A stretch of DNA of 64,000 bases from Novosphingobium sp. (GCA_024236235.1 JACKKV010000001.1:186001-250000), one strand, 5' to 3'. Positions 44,982 to 54,447 are shown, counted from the first letter of the stretch. Made by a program: numbers and translations. Notes: a model not told the origin generated them from the letters alone.

Positions 44982-45641
44982 TCAGCCCGCGATGGGGAGG
45001 CTGGCCGCCCATTCGCGCAGTTCGACATGTATTTCGTCGAGGAAGTCGCAAGCCCAGTCGGCCAGGCAATTGACCTTGCGGCGCCGGTCGCTCGGATCGT
45101 CGATCACATGGACCAGTCCGCGATCCAGCAGGCGGCGCAGCGACAGATGCAACGCGCCAGGCGATGCAAATGACCGGCCGATCAGATCGCCCGTGGTCAT
45201 CGGCCCGTATTCATATAGCGCCAGCACGATCATGTATTCGAAGGACAGCGCCCTGATCTGGAGACTGCGCTCAAGTCGAACCATGCAGGTGCCAAGTTTC
45301 AACTTGTGGAGCGAATGGCGCATGGACGGATCCCACTGCGTGGGAAACCGCAATCCTTGGTTGAACAATTCCCGGGCCTGATCCGACAGACGATAAACTC
45401 GGCGGCGGCCGTCAGCCTCATCGACGTTCCATTCCACCAGGCCGCGCTGCGCCAAGCCCTTTAGATGTGCCTGAAAAGTTGCGGGAGAGCCCGGGCAGCC
45501 AAGCAAAAGCTCGCCGGATGTTGCGGCACTTCGCTCATGGAGCTCAAGCATGATAGCGTAGTCGCACGAAAGAACCCGGATACCGAGTTTTTGCGCTACC
45601 GCCTCCCCCAGTTCTTTCTTGCTTCGACCCTTCAAAGGCAT
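44982..45641 (-). CDS. Regulator with two winged-helix domains
   Basis: 219 residues that contain two copies of a MarR-like winged helix. Copy 1 (about 23-95): LSCDYAIMLELHERSAATSG, LKGLAQRGLVEWNVDEADGR, RRVYRLSDQARELF. Copy 2 (about 130-205): LSFEYMIVLALYEYGPMTTG, LRRLLDRGLVHVIDDPSDRR, RKVNCLADWACDFL. The parallel spacing shows an internal duplication. A single chain may bind a pseudo-palindrome as a monomer. The target is unknown. A possible small RNA lies upstream. Confidence 0.7.
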   Translation of the reverse strand: MPLKGRSKKELGEAVAQKLGIRVLSCDYAIMLELHERSAATSGELLLGCPGSPATFQAHLKGLAQRGLVEWNVDEADGRRRVYRLSDQARELFNQGLRFPTQWDPSMRHSLHKLKLGTCMVRLERSLQIRALSFEYMIVLALYEYGPMTTGDLIGRSFASPGALHLSLRRLLDRGLVHVIDDPSDRRRKVNCLADWACDFLDEIHVELREWAASLPIAG

Positions 45642-45732
45642 TCTCGATTTCGCAAGTGATTGACCGTCAGCCTATCGCACTCCCGCAATTTATCGACATT
45701 TTTTGTCCCTAATTTTTAGACTGGAACCAATC

Positions 45733-45828
45733 TTGACGAGCAGCCAGAGAAACTTTGCGACCTGAGGCTAGCATTTGATGGCAAGTCTCTACACCTTGCC
45801 CGGTCTGGAAACAGGCCGGGCATTTTTC
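45733..45828 (+). ncRNA. Candidate small RNA with rho-independent terminator
   Basis: The 203-bp gap between the tandem winged-helix gene and the crotonase holds a strong hairpin, TGCCCGGTCT (45797-45806) with AGGCCGGGCA (45813-45822) and a 6-base loop, followed by TTTTTC. The T-run is on the plus strand only, yet both flanking genes run leftward, so the terminator has no coding gene to serve. A -35-like TTGACG lies at 45733-45738, but no good -10 was found. A short plus-strand RNA is the simplest reading; a 30-codon frame from 45778 is also possible. Confidence 0.4.
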
Positions 45829-45844
45829 ATTTCGTCATCGTCAG

Positions 45845-46630
45845 TCAGCTATGATTGCGACCGCGGCTGAGTGCGGCCAGCACCGCCGCGTGGCTTTCTT
45901 CATCTTCGACCAGCAGCGATGACGCTTCCTGCGCTTCAAGATAGGCGTTCATCCATTCGGACCCTTCCCACATCAGCGAGGCAAGCTTGCGCGCGCGCAG
46001 GGTGGGCATGTTCTTGGCCGCGATCTGGCAGGCGAGATCCATCGCCACCGGAAGAACCGCAGCGGCAGGCAGCACATAATTGAAAAATCCCGTGGATTCG
46101 AGCTCGCGCGCAGTGAAGGTTCGTCCGGTGTACACCATCTCGCGCACCTTGGCTTCGGGCATGCGCAAGGTAGCGAACAGGCCGGCGCTGCCGCCAATCA
46201 GGCCATAATCCACTTCCGGACAGGCAAATCGCGCGGTTTCTGCGGCCACCCGCAGATCGCACATCCCCGCCAGCATCACGCCCACGCCAACAGCGGCGCT
46301 GCGGATCGCGGCAATCATGGGGCGATCGATGCGGTGAAAGCGCGGCAGTTGCTGATTGATGAATTCGTAGCGTTCCTTGCGCTTTTCCGCCGTCATCCCC
46401 TTGAATTCATTCAGGTCCGCCCCACCGCACCAGGCGCGCGCGCCATCAGGGGCGGTGATGACGATCGCACGGATGCGATCGTCCTGATCGACGTGATCAG
46501 CAAAATGGCCAATATCCTCATAGACTGAAAGCGACACCGCGTTGACCGGCGGACGATCCAGCAGCGCCACCGCCACGCCATCGTCACGGACTTCCAGCGT
46601 GAATGATCGAAAGTCATATTTGTCAGCCAT
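45845..46630 (-). CDS. Enoyl-CoA hydratase/isomerase family protein
   Basis: 261-residue crotonase. ARAWCGGADLNEFKG and AAVGVGVMLAGMCDL form the oxyanion region; both catalytic-position Glu are kept (ACPEVDYGLIGG and VREMVYTG). It is not in the catabolic island (16 kb away) and has no operon partner. A beta-oxidation role is plausible. It lacks the island operator. Confidence 0.82.
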   Translation of the reverse strand: MADKYDFRSFTLEVRDDGVAVALLDRPPVNAVSLSVYEDIGHFADHVDQDDRIRAIVITAPDGARAWCGGADLNEFKGMTAEKRKERYEFINQQLPRFHRIDRPMIAAIRSAAVGVGVMLAGMCDLRVAAETARFACPEVDYGLIGGSAGLFATLRMPEAKVREMVYTGRTFTARELESTGFFNYVLPAAAVLPVAMDLACQIAAKNMPTLRARKLASLMWEGSEWMNAYLEAQEASSLLVEDEESHAAVLAALSRGRNHS

Positions 46631-46703
46631 ATCAACTCCGCAACAATGCCGTCTTGCATTCCCAGATCATAAACTGATGGCGACAGCGTGCGCCAGTGGC
46701 GCG

Positions 46704-47384
46704 TTACAGGCGGCCACCCTTCCAGACTACCCGGCCGATCACATCCACATCGGCCAGCGCCACGTCCACGGGCGGATAGGCGGCATTGGCGCTGATCAGT
46801 TGCAGCCGCCCCTGCCCCAGCGCCTGAATGCGCTTCACATGCAGCGTCTCGCCCAGCCGCAACACATGCACGCCGTCGCGCAACGGGCGCGGTGAACGGT
46901 CCACCAGAATTTCGTCCCCGGCGTGCAGCAGCGGCTCCATGCTGTCCCCGCTGACGGTGATCGCGGACAGCATGCCCGGTTCCAGCCCCTGTTCGCGCAA
47001 CCAGCGACTGGAAAAGCGGAATGTATCAAAGGGAATTTCCTGCGCCCCAAACGCGCCAGGGCCAGCCGAGGCATCCAGCGGCAGGCGCGGCACCTCCACC
47101 CAGCCATCGCCAGAGTGATTCGCAGGCACGATAAAGGATTTATCCTCCACATCACTCAACTCACCTTCGCTGACACCAAAGAACTGGGCCAGGATCCGGC
47201 GATCGTTCTCCTCCAGCTTGCGTGGGCTGCCCTTGCGGACAAATTGCTGAAGATAGGAACTATTCCTGCCAATCATCTGCGACAGCGCGGCAAGGCTGGC
47301 GCCGCGTTGCGCGGCGAGATCGAGCAGGCGCTGCCGTGCGCCCGAGGGGTGCCCGAATGGGGCGGATCGATCCTGTCTGGCCAT
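46704..47384 (-). CDS. S24-family (LexA/CI-like) transcriptional regulator
   Basis: 226-residue HTH plus S24 peptidase protein. The N-terminal part (residues 15-75) is an XRE-type HTH (LAALSQMIGRNSSYLQQF). The C-terminal peptidase keeps Ser148 (VSGDSMEPLLHAGDE) and Lys184 (LHVKRI), and an Ala-Gly bond candidate is at SAGPG, so self-cleavage like LexA or CI is possible. It is divergent from a small HTH gene; inverted repeats overlap its own start region. Confidence 0.83.
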   Translation of the reverse strand: MARQDRSAPFGHPSGARQRLLDLAAQRGASLAALSQMIGRNSSYLQQFVRKGSPRKLEENDRRILAQFFGVSEGELSDVEDKSFIVPANHSGDGWVEVPRLPLDASAGPGAFGAQEIPFDTFRFSSRWLREQGLEPGMLSAITVSGDSMEPLLHAGDEILVDRSPRPLRDGVHVLRLGETLHVKRIQALGQGRLQLISANAAYPPVDVALADVDVIGRVVWKGGRL

Positions 47385-47429
47385 GAAATCCTGTTACACG
47401 AAGGATTTTTCCTAGACAAGTAGGATTTC
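47385..47429. promoter_or_regulatory. Probable operator repeats of the S24 regulator
   Basis: Between the divergent genes, GAAATCCT (47385-47392) and AGGATTTC (47422-47429) are perfect inverted repeats, with AGGATTTTTCCT (47402-47413) in the middle. Each half carries the AGGAT core. The left arm also overlaps the ribosome binding site of the S24 gene. This layout fits autoregulation by the S24 protein. Confidence 0.5.
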
Positions 47430-47481
47430 AACTGGAACGAATCAGGAACATTGATGCGATTCGTAGCCGCCGAGAGGAACC

Positions 47482-47670
47482 ATGCTGATCCGCAAAGTCG
47501 AAAAATTCCTGCGCCAGACGGGCATGCCCGCCACCAAATTCGGGCGGCTTGCCGCGCATGACCCGCGCTTCGTGCTCGATCTGCGCATGGGGCGCATCCC
47601 GCGCAGCAACACTCAGCAGCGCATTGAACAATTCATGTCCTCATTTCAGGAGCAAGGCCATGCGGGCTGA
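47482..47670 (+). CDS. Small HTH-like hypothetical protein, 62 aa
   Basis: 62 residues: MLIRKVEKFLRQTGMPATKF, DPRFVLDLRMGRIPR. The spacing suggests a small XRE-like helix-turn-helix. Similar proteins are frequent in sphingomonads as far as I recall; function unknown. GAGAGG precedes the ATG. It overlaps the next gene by 11 bp and is divergent from the S24 regulator, so the three genes may form one control module. Confidence 0.65.
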   Translation: MLIRKVEKFLRQTGMPATKFGRLAAHDPRFVLDLRMGRIPRSNTQQRIEQFMSSFQEQGHAG

Positions 47671-48046
47671 CCCCCACTTCCCTCCCCCGTCCTTTACCCC
47701 CAGTGTCCCCAACATCCGCGCGCGCCGCCCGGCCCGTTCGCTCACTGACAAATTGCAGGCCGCGCTACTGATGCTGGCTGACGGGCATGGCGCAATCGCC
47801 CGGCATGTGGAACGCAGCTGGGCCAGCGTCACCTTCGCCGGCACCCGCCACACGCTGGACATCGTGTATAGCGGCGCGCAGGCAATTGCCGGGGGCGAGC
47901 GGCTGCTGGCGGCCCTGCCCGATCACGAATTCACCATCCCAGGCCAGCTGGTGGCCGACGCAACGGTGGTTGAAGCCCAGCACACACTGCTGCCGGAACC
48001 GCGCCTGGCGGTGACGGTGGAATTGCTGCTGCTGGAGGAAAGTTAG
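47660..48046 (+). CDS. Hypothetical protein, 128 aa
   Basis: 128-residue protein not recognised by family. The ATG at 47660 has AGGAG eight bases upstream (inside the previous gene). The N-terminal 35 residues are Pro/Arg-rich; the rest (LTDKLQAALLMLADGHGAIA through LAVTVELLLLEES) looks like a compact alpha/beta domain. It overlaps the upstream HTH gene by 11 bp and the convergent methyltransferase gene by 4 bp. Confidence 0.6.
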   Translation: MRADPHFPPPSFTPSVPNIRARRPARSLTDKLQAALLMLADGHGAIARHVERSWASVTFAGTRHTLDIVYSGAQAIAGGERLLAALPDHEFTIPGQLVADATVVEAQHTLLPEPRLAVTVELLLLEES

Positions 48047-48660
48047 CCGGAAACGCGCCGGAGCACGCACCAGTTGAAATTCTGCATGCCCCCGCCCGGC
48101 GTGACGTGGGATTCGTGCCAGTGTTCCTGCAGGTCCAGCCCTTCGCCCAGCGTGGCGGCGAGTTCTTGCGGGCCATAGCGTTGCACCGGCAGGCCGCTGC
48201 ATTTCTCCGGCCCGTCGAGGGCGAAGGTGGCCATGACCAGCAACCCGCCCGGAGCCAGCCCCTGCATCAACGCGCTGCGATAGCCGGCGCGGGCGCTCTC
48301 CTCCGTCAGGAAATGGAACACTGCCCGGTCATGCCAAATGTCGTAGTGGCGGGCCGGGTTCCAGTTTGCGGCGTCAGCCACGATCCAGTCGACCTTTGCC
48401 GATTCAGCCCCCATCGCAGCGCGCGCGACCTCCAGGGCAGGCGCGGAGATGTCCAGCACCGCCAGATCGCGCCACCCGCGCGCCGCCAGTTCCGCCACCA
48501 GCGTCGAGGCACCGCCACCAACGTCGATCAGCGATCGCGCGGGATTGCCGCCATGGCGCGCGATGGCATCCAGCGATGCCTGCGGGACGGGCTGAAACCA
48601 GCTGACCGTGTCGCGCGGTTTGGTGCGGTAGACCTCTTCCCAATGCGCGCGGCGGTCCAT
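48043..48660 (-). CDS. Class I SAM-dependent methyltransferase
   Basis: 205-residue methyltransferase. The SAM-binding motif I is LIDVGGGASTLVAEL, motif II is LAVLDISAPALEVAR, followed by WIVADAANW and WHDRAVFHFL. This matches the thiopurine/tellurite-type small-molecule methyltransferases, with a substrate unknown. It is the last gene of a leftward run and starts three bases after the cysS stop. Confidence 0.82.
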   Translation of the reverse strand: MDRRAHWEEVYRTKPRDTVSWFQPVPQASLDAIARHGGNPARSLIDVGGGASTLVAELAARGWRDLAVLDISAPALEVARAAMGAESAKVDWIVADAANWNPARHYDIWHDRAVFHFLTEESARAGYRSALMQGLAPGGLLVMATFALDGPEKCSGLPVQRYGPQELAATLGEGLDLQEHWHESHVTPGGGMQNFNWCVLRRVSG

Positions 48661-48663
48661 CGC

Positions 48664-50178
48664 TCAGTCGCCCAGCTTCCATTCCCAGCCGAGCGGATCG
48701 CCATCCATCACCTCCACCCCTTGCGCGGTGAGTTCATCGCGGATCGCGTCGGACGTGGCGAAATCCTTCGCGGCGCGGGCTTCCTGACGGCGGGCCAACG
48801 CGGCTTCGATTTCGGCCTCGGTGATGGTGGCGGACTTGGGCCGGATGCGGAGATCGGCGCGGGAGAGGCGTTCCAAACCAAGACCCAATACTTCGTCTAT
48901 CCTAAGCGCGCACATTAATGTGTCGATAGTCCAGCCCGAAGACAGGCCTTTGGTCGCGCCAATCACCTTCTCGAGAACAACTAGGGCAGCCGGCGTATTC
49001 AGATCGTCCGACATTGCGACATCGAACTCCCTAAGAACGGCGCTTTTCCATTTTTCCGCAAGTTCCCGATTGGCATCCATCTCGGAGAGCAATCGCCGCG
49101 CTTCTTCAAGATTGCCCGGATCAGAGCGATGGTGTGACATCGCAACGGATAGCCGCTTCAGCCTTGTGAGCGCGGCGCCGAGGCCTTCCCATGAAAACTC
49201 CAGCTCGCTGCGGTAATGCGCCTGCAAGCACATCATCCGGTAGGCGAGCGGGTGGTAGCCCTTGTCGATCAGCAATTGCAGCCGCAGGAATTCGCCTGAC
49301 GACTTCGACATCTTGCCGCTGCGTTCCACCAGGAAGTTGTTGTGCATCCACACCTGCGCGCCGGAATTGGCAGGCACATCCAGCCCGTTGGTGCAGCAAT
49401 GCGCCTGGTTCTGGGCGATTTCGCAAGGGTGGTGAATTTCGCGGTGATCGATCCCGCCGGTATGAATATCGAACGGGAAGCCCAGCACCTCTCCGCTCAT
49501 GACCGAGCATTCCAGATGCCACCCCGGCGCACCCCGGCCCCACGGCGAATCCCATTCCATCTGCCGTGTCTCGCCCGGCGGGGTCTTGCGCCAGATGGCG
49601 AAGTCGAGCTGGTTGCGCTTGCCGGGAACTGGGTCGATCCGGCTCTGCCCCTCAGTGGTTTCCGCACGCGCCAGCCGCCCGTAATCGGCCACGGTCGAGA
49701 CATCGAAATAGAGGCCGCTGTCGAGTTCGTAGCAGTGCTTTTCCGCGATGCCTTTCGCGAACTCGATCATCTGCGGCACATAGTCGGTGGCGATGGTCCA
49801 GTGGGCTGGCTCACGAATATTGAGCGCCTTCACATCGGCCCAATAGGCCTGCTTGTAATGCTCGGCGATGTCCCAGATGGACTGCGCGCGTTCAGCCGCC
49901 ATCTTCTCCATCTTGTCCTCACCCGAGTCGGCATCATCCGTCAGGTGGCCGACATCGGTGATGTTGATGACGTGAGTCAGCCTGTACCCCTTGAAGCTGA
50001 GCGTCCGGCCCAGAACGTCTGCAAAGACATAGGCGCGCATGTTGCCGATATGCGGATAATTGTAGACCGTCGGCCCGCAGCTATACACGCGCGCCTCGCC
50101 CGCATGGACAGGATTGAACGGTTCAAGCTGGCGGGTCAGGCTGTTGAACAGCATCAGGGTGGTGGCGTTTTCGGTCAT
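48664..50178 (-). CDS. cysS: Cysteinyl-tRNA synthetase
   Basis: 504-residue class I enzyme that charges tRNA-Cys. HIGH motif: YNYPHIGNMRAY; KMSKS: GKMSKSSGEFLR; a zinc site includes Cys in VYSCGPTVYN and HHPCEIAQ. The start MTENATTLMLFN at 50178 gives a normal N-terminus. The part of the gene at about 48850-49180 (C-terminal helical region) is clearly richer in A/T than the rest and uses other codons, suggesting recombination within the gene. Confidence 0.96.
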   Translation of the reverse strand: MTENATTLMLFNSLTRQLEPFNPVHAGEARVYSCGPTVYNYPHIGNMRAYVFADVLGRTLSFKGYRLTHVINITDVGHLTDDADSGEDKMEKMAAERAQSIWDIAEHYKQAYWADVKALNIREPAHWTIATDYVPQMIEFAKGIAEKHCYELDSGLYFDVSTVADYGRLARAETTEGQSRIDPVPGKRNQLDFAIWRKTPPGETRQMEWDSPWGRGAPGWHLECSVMSGEVLGFPFDIHTGGIDHREIHHPCEIAQNQAHCCTNGLDVPANSGAQVWMHNNFLVERSGKMSKSSGEFLRLQLLIDKGYHPLAYRMMCLQAHYRSELEFSWEGLGAALTRLKRLSVAMSHHRSDPGNLEEARRLLSEMDANRELAEKWKSAVLREFDVAMSDDLNTPAALVVLEKVIGATKGLSSGWTIDTLMCALRIDEVLGLGLERLSRADLRIRPKSATITEAEIEAALARRQEARAAKDFATSDAIRDELTAQGVEVMDGDPLGWEWKLGD

Positions 50179-50212
50179 CACCGCGCGCCTTGCCCTCACG
50201 CCCCCGTTCAGG

Positions 50213-51112
50213 TCAAGCAAGCTCTGCGCGCAGCAGCAGGCCGATTCCCGCCATCACCAGTGCAATGCCCGCGAGTTCGCGCCGACTGGGCGCCCTGCCG
50301 GTCAGCGGGCGGTTGACCAGCGCGGCAATCGGCAATTCGATCAGCGAGAGGGTGCGCACATTGGCTGCGGCCGTCAACGCGAACCCGGTAAACCAGCCCA
50401 TGGAGGCGCAGGCCCCGGCCAGCCCGGCGAGAGTGCAGCGCCGCCAGCGGCGCAGGCTGCCAGCCAGTGCGGCACGGTCGGAAATACCCAGCCAGACCAG
50501 CATGGTCGCGGACTGGATCAGGATGGTCGCCAGCAGCATGTCGAGCGCGCGCATCACCGCCGGTCCATCGCCCAGCGCCAGCACACCGGCGCGAAAGCAG
50601 ATGGCGGAAAAGCCAAACAGGCCAGCCGCGACCAGCCCTACCGCAATGGCCACGCCCTGCCCACGCATGACGGACAGCGTGGTTCCGCGCGGAAATGCGG
50701 CGAGCAGGACGCCCCCGGTCGCGACTGCAATGCCCAGCCAGGCGAGCGGGGCCAGCACATCGCCCAATATCCACCAGCCGCCCAGCGCCAACAGCACCGG
50801 TTCCATCTTGATATAGGCATTGGCGACAGCAAAGCCGCGCAGGTCCATTGCCTTCAGCATCAGCGCAGTGCCGCCGATCTGGCAAAATGCGCCCGCCGCC
50901 GCCGGGCCCACGAAGGCCAGCGTCAGCGCGGGCCAGCCACTGCCGGTCCAGTACATCGCAGCCGTATGGAGCAGAAGGGCGAAGGGCGCACCGTAAACGA
51001 AGCGGACCATGGTTGCACCCAACGTGCCGATCTCGCGCGTCAGCCCGGCCTGAATGGCGTTACGGGCCAGCAGGGCAATTGATGCTGCGATCGTGGCGGA
51101 CACCCAGAGCAT
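50213..51112 (-). CDS. EamA/DMT-family transporter
   Basis: 299-residue protein with ten predicted transmembrane helices in two EamA halves (for example TLSLIELPIAALVNRPLTGR and LALGGWWILGDVLAPLAWLG). Such permeases export or import small metabolites; the substrate is unknown. It lies 18 bp after cobT and 34 bp before cysS in the same leftward run. Confidence 0.87.
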   Translation of the reverse strand: MLWVSATIAASIALLARNAIQAGLTREIGTLGATMVRFVYGAPFALLLHTAAMYWTGSGWPALTLAFVGPAAAGAFCQIGGTALMLKAMDLRGFAVANAYIKMEPVLLALGGWWILGDVLAPLAWLGIAVATGGVLLAAFPRGTTLSVMRGQGVAIAVGLVAAGLFGFSAICFRAGVLALGDGPAVMRALDMLLATILIQSATMLVWLGISDRAALAGSLRRWRRCTLAGLAGACASMGWFTGFALTAAANVRTLSLIELPIAALVNRPLTGRAPSRRELAGIALVMAGIGLLLRAELA

Positions 51113-51130
51113 GCGGGTATGCGCGGCCGC

Positions 51131-52948
51131 TCAGTCGATGTCGAACAGATCGGCGAGTTGTTCGATGATCGTCCCGCCCAGCTGCTCCGCATCCATGATC
51201 GTCACCGCCTTCTTGTAATAACGGGTCACATCATGGCCGATGCCGATCGCCACCAACTGCACCGGGCTGAGCTTCTCGATCCAATCGATCACCTTGCGCA
51301 GATGCATTTCGAGATAGCCCGCATTGTTCACGCTAAGCGTCGAATCATCCACCGGTGCGCCATCGGAAATCACCATCAGGATGCGGCGATCCTCCGGCCG
51401 GGCCAGCAGGCGGCCATGGGCCCACAGCAGCGCCTCGCCGTCGATATTTTCCTTGAGCAACCCTTCGCGCATCATCAGGCCCAGGTTGCGCCGCGCCCGG
51501 CGCCAGGGCTCATCCGCCTGCTTGTAGACGATATGGCGCAAATCGTTGAGACGCCCCGGATTGGCCGGCTTGCCCTCAGCCAGCCAGGCTTCGCGGCTTT
51601 GCCCGCCCTTCCAGGCGCGGGTGGTGAACCCCAGAATTTCGACCTTCACCCCGCAGCGTTCCAGCGTGCGCGCCATGACATCCGCGCTGATCGCGGCGAT
51701 GGAGATTGGCCGCCCGCGCATGGAACCGGAATTGTCGATCAGCAAGGTGACGACGGTATCCTTGAATTCGACGTCGCGTTCGATCTTGTAGCTCAGCGAA
51801 TGACCGGGGCTGACGACGACCCGCGCCAGCCGCGCGGCATCAAGCAGGCCTTCTTCCTGATCGAAATCCCAGCTGCGGCTCTGCTGCGCCATCAAGCGGC
51901 GCTGCAGCCGGTTTGCCAGCCGCGTGACCACGCCCTGAAGCCCGGTCAGCTGACTGTCCAGATAGGCGCGCAGCCGGTTCAGTTCCTCGTCATCGCACAG
52001 CTCGGGTGCGCTGATCACTTCGTCAAAGCGATCAGTGAACACCTTGTAATCGAAATCATCGGGCAGATCGGTCCATGGCCGGTTGGGCCGGACCGGCAGC
52101 ATGCCTTCGTCGCCTTCATCCCCGATATCCGCTTCGCCCATCTCGCCGTCGGGATCGGCCTCGGTCTCGCTTTCGGGGCCATCGTCACCCTCGGCTGGTT
52201 CGCCAGCAACCTCGGGCGTACCGGAATCGTCGGGACCGTCATCATCCTCACCCTCGTCGGATTCCTCTTCCCCGGTGTTTTCTTCATTCTCATCATCGCC
52301 CTGGTCGCGCTCATCCTCTTCGCTGTACGTCAGTTCGAGGTGGCGCAACAGGTCAAGCGAGCGCTGCTGGAATGCATCCTGATCGGACAATGACCGGGCC
52401 AGCGCATCAAGATCGCCGCCCGCCTTCTGTTCGATCCAGTCGCGCACCATGTCGACACCCTTGCGCGCGGCCTGCGGCACGGGCTGGCCAGTCAGCCGTT
52501 CGCGCAGCATCAGCGCGAGCGCAATCTGCATCGGCACTTCATCCGCACTGGTGGCGCGGGCAATGGGGTCAGTCGAAAGGCGCATGTCCTCCGCCGCCGC
52601 CAGATTGCCGCGAATGCCGGCATAGCCTTCGGAACCGAGCGCTTCATAGCGCACGGTTTCGATCGCATCGTAACAGGCGCGGGCCGCCGCCTCGGCCGGG
52701 GCATGGCGGCCATGCAGCGCGGCATTGTGCAATCGCTGCTTCAGCGCGAAGCTGTCAGCAAAGCCGCGCGCTTCCATCGCCTTGTCGCGCGGGAGGCCCC
52801 GGCCCGGCATCGGCACGCGCAGCGTCTTGCCCGTCTCGACAGGCGCATCAGCGGTCCAGGCCAGTTCCAGCTCCGCATCATGCGCAAGCGCCCGGGTGGC
52901 GCCGGTCAGCGCGGATTTGAAACGATCAGTGGGCGATTCGTCGGACAA
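51131..52948 (-). CDS. cobT: Cobaltochelatase subunit CobT
   Basis: 605-residue CobT, part of the CobNST complex that inserts cobalt into the corrin ring in aerobic B12 synthesis. A very acidic linker (about residues 215-300, runs of Glu/Asp) separates the N-terminal part from a C-terminal VWA domain with MIDAS motif [11 protein letters not shown] and [11 protein letters not shown]. Its usual partner cobS is not adjacent here. It is preceded by a transaldolase-like gene 16 bp away. Confidence 0.93.
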   Translation of the reverse strand: MSDESPTDRFKSALTGATRALAHDAELELAWTADAPVETGKTLRVPMPGRGLPRDKAMEARGFADSFALKQRLHNAALHGRHAPAEAAARACYDAIETVRYEALGSEGYAGIRGNLAAAEDMRLSTDPIARATSADEVPMQIALALMLRERLTGQPVPQAARKGVDMVRDWIEQKAGGDLDALARSLSDQDAFQQRSLDLLRHLELTYSEEDERDQGDDENEENTGEEESDEGEDDDGPDDSGTPEVAGEPAEGDDGPESETEADPDGEMGEADIGDEGDEGMLPVRPNRPWTDLPDDFDYKVFTDRFDEVISAPELCDDEELNRLRAYLDSQLTGLQGVVTRLANRLQRRLMAQQSRSWDFDQEEGLLDAARLARVVVSPGHSLSYKIERDVEFKDTVVTLLIDNSGSMRGRPISIAAISADVMARTLERCGVKVEILGFTTRAWKGGQSREAWLAEGKPANPGRLNDLRHIVYKQADEPWRRARRNLGLMMREGLLKENIDGEALLWAHGRLLARPEDRRILMVISDGAPVDDSTLSVNNAGYLEMHLRKVIDWIEKLSPVQLVAIGIGHDVTRYYKKAVTIMDAEQLGGTIIEQLADLFDID

Positions 52949-52964
52949 GGTGAGGCAACGGCGC

Positions 52965-53621
52965 TTATTTCAGGATCGTCTGGCCGGTCCTGGCCCAGTC
53001 GGCCAGGAAGCCTTCAATCCCCTTGTCCGTCAGCACATGTTTGAACAGCCCGCGAATCACCGCTGGGGGCATGGTCGCCACATCTGCGCCGATCCGCGCG
53101 CTTTCCAGCACATGCACGGGGTGGCGGATGGAAGCCGCCAGGATCTGCGTTTCGAAGGCGTAATTGTCATAGATCAGGCGAATATCGCGGATCAGATCCA
53201 TCCCGTCGAAGCCATTGTCGTCGTGCCGCCCGATGAAGGGCGAGATGAAGGTCGCGCCAGCCTTGGCCGCCAGCAGTGCCTGATTGGCCGAAAAGCACAG
53301 GGTGACATTGACCATCGTGCCATCGCCGGTCAGCGCCTTGCAGGTCTTCAGACCGTCAATCGTCAGCGGCACCTTGATGCAGACATTGTCCGCGATCCGG
53401 CGCAGCACATCGGCTTCCTTCATCATGGTTGCGTGATCGAGCGCGACCACTTCTGCCGACACCGGCCCGTCGACGATGCCGCAGATTTCCTTCGTCACCT
53501 CCATGAAATCCCGGCCCGATTTGGCGATCAGGCTGGGATTGGTGGTGACGCCATCCAGGAGGCCGGTTGCGGCCAGATCCTTGATGTCAGCGATTTCGGC
53601 GGTGTCGACAAAGAATTTCAT
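52965..53621 (-). CDS. Fructose-6-phosphate aldolase / transaldolase family
   Basis: 218-residue small transaldolase (FSA/MipB type), a beta-barrel aldolase. Landmarks: [31 protein letters not shown], and the Schiff-base Lys83 in VCIKVPLT. The length fits the FSA subfamily rather than the longer transaldolase. GGAG precedes ATG. Whether it is a true aldolase or a transaldolase cannot be told from sequence. Confidence 0.92.
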   Translation of the reverse strand: MKFFVDTAEIADIKDLAATGLLDGVTTNPSLIAKSGRDFMEVTKEICGIVDGPVSAEVVALDHATMMKEADVLRRIADNVCIKVPLTIDGLKTCKALTGDGTMVNVTLCFSANQALLAAKAGATFISPFIGRHDDNGFDGMDLIRDIRLIYDNYAFETQILAASIRHPVHVLESARIGADVATMPPAVIRGLFKHVLTDKGIEGFLADWARTGQTILK

Positions 53622-53701
53622 GGTGGCTCCGATCCACAAGCAGCGATTCCCGCCCCGCTATAGGTTGCGCGGCGCGGCCATGTAACCCCCGGCTTGCGCG
53701 A

Positions 53702-54388
53702 TCACAAAGTGCCGAACACGCCCATCAGCAGCGGATCGTTCGTGCTGGCCGGATTGGCGCGGATTGCCGCCTCTTCTACCCCCATCTCGTTCCAGATGGC
53801 ATCATCGACCTTGCCGGCGAAATTGCGCGACACGCCCGCCACGTCGATTCCGACCAGACTGTTCAGCAACTGGCCCACCAGCGGTTCTTCCGCCAGCTTC
53901 ATCGCCTGCCCCAGTTCCGGCACCATGGCTTCAACCAGCGTACCGCTCAGCCCGGTGCGCAGGAAGGTAGTGGCGGCGGTGGGTTCACCCTTCACCAACG
54001 CGACCGCATTGTCGATGCCGATGGTGCGCACCGCATCTGCGACGATTGGCGCGGCACGTTCCGCCCCCCGTTCCGCAACGCCTGCAAACGCGTGGTTGAG
54101 TCGCTTCTTGAACAGGGTTGAGGTGAGAATGCCAGCCAGCACATCGCCGCGCGTGCCGAGCAGATTGTTCAGCCCTGCAGCCGAGATCGTATCGTCCCAG
54201 TAACCGCCATCGCCGGTCAGCCGGGCAAAGGCCCGCTCGCTGGAGAGCATCAGCAGGCGGCGGATCGCCTCGGTCAGGCTGAAGCCGCCCATGCTGGCGC
54301 ATCCGGGCAGCGCCAGCAGCGCGCCACTGGCCATGGCGCCGCCCAGAAAGGCGCGTCGTCCAAGCCTGTCAGCAATCAATCCGGTCAT
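53702..54388 (-). CDS. DUF4197 lipoprotein
   Basis: 228-residue DUF4197 protein. The N-terminus has a twin-Arg-like start (RLGRRAFLGGAMASG) and a lipobox LALPGC, so it is probably exported and lipid-anchored. The body is helical and matches the family: ITSAAGL-like ISAAGLNNLLG, LFKKRLNHAF, PEATAFLRT-like ATTFLRTGLSG, and MGVEEAAIRANPAS. Function unknown. It is divergent from priA. Confidence 0.85.
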   Translation of the reverse strand: MTGLIADRLGRRAFLGGAMASGALLALPGCASMGGFSLTEAIRRLLMLSSERAFARLTGDGGYWDDTISAAGLNNLLGTRGDVLAGILTSTLFKKRLNHAFAGVAERGAERAAPIVADAVRTIGIDNAVALVKGEPTAATTFLRTGLSGTLVEAMVPELGQAMKLAEEPLVGQLLNSLVGIDVAGVSRNFAGKVDDAIWNEMGVEEAAIRANPASTNDPLLMGVFGTL

Positions 54389-54447
54389 ATCGCGTCTCTC
54401 CGTCCTTGCCGCGCGGCTGCGCGGTCTCCCATATAGAAGGCATAGCC

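Noticed and set aside
45778..45870. 30-codon plus-strand frame over the candidate RNA
   Set aside because: Crosses the terminator hairpin and has no ribosome binding site; an RNA is a simpler reading.
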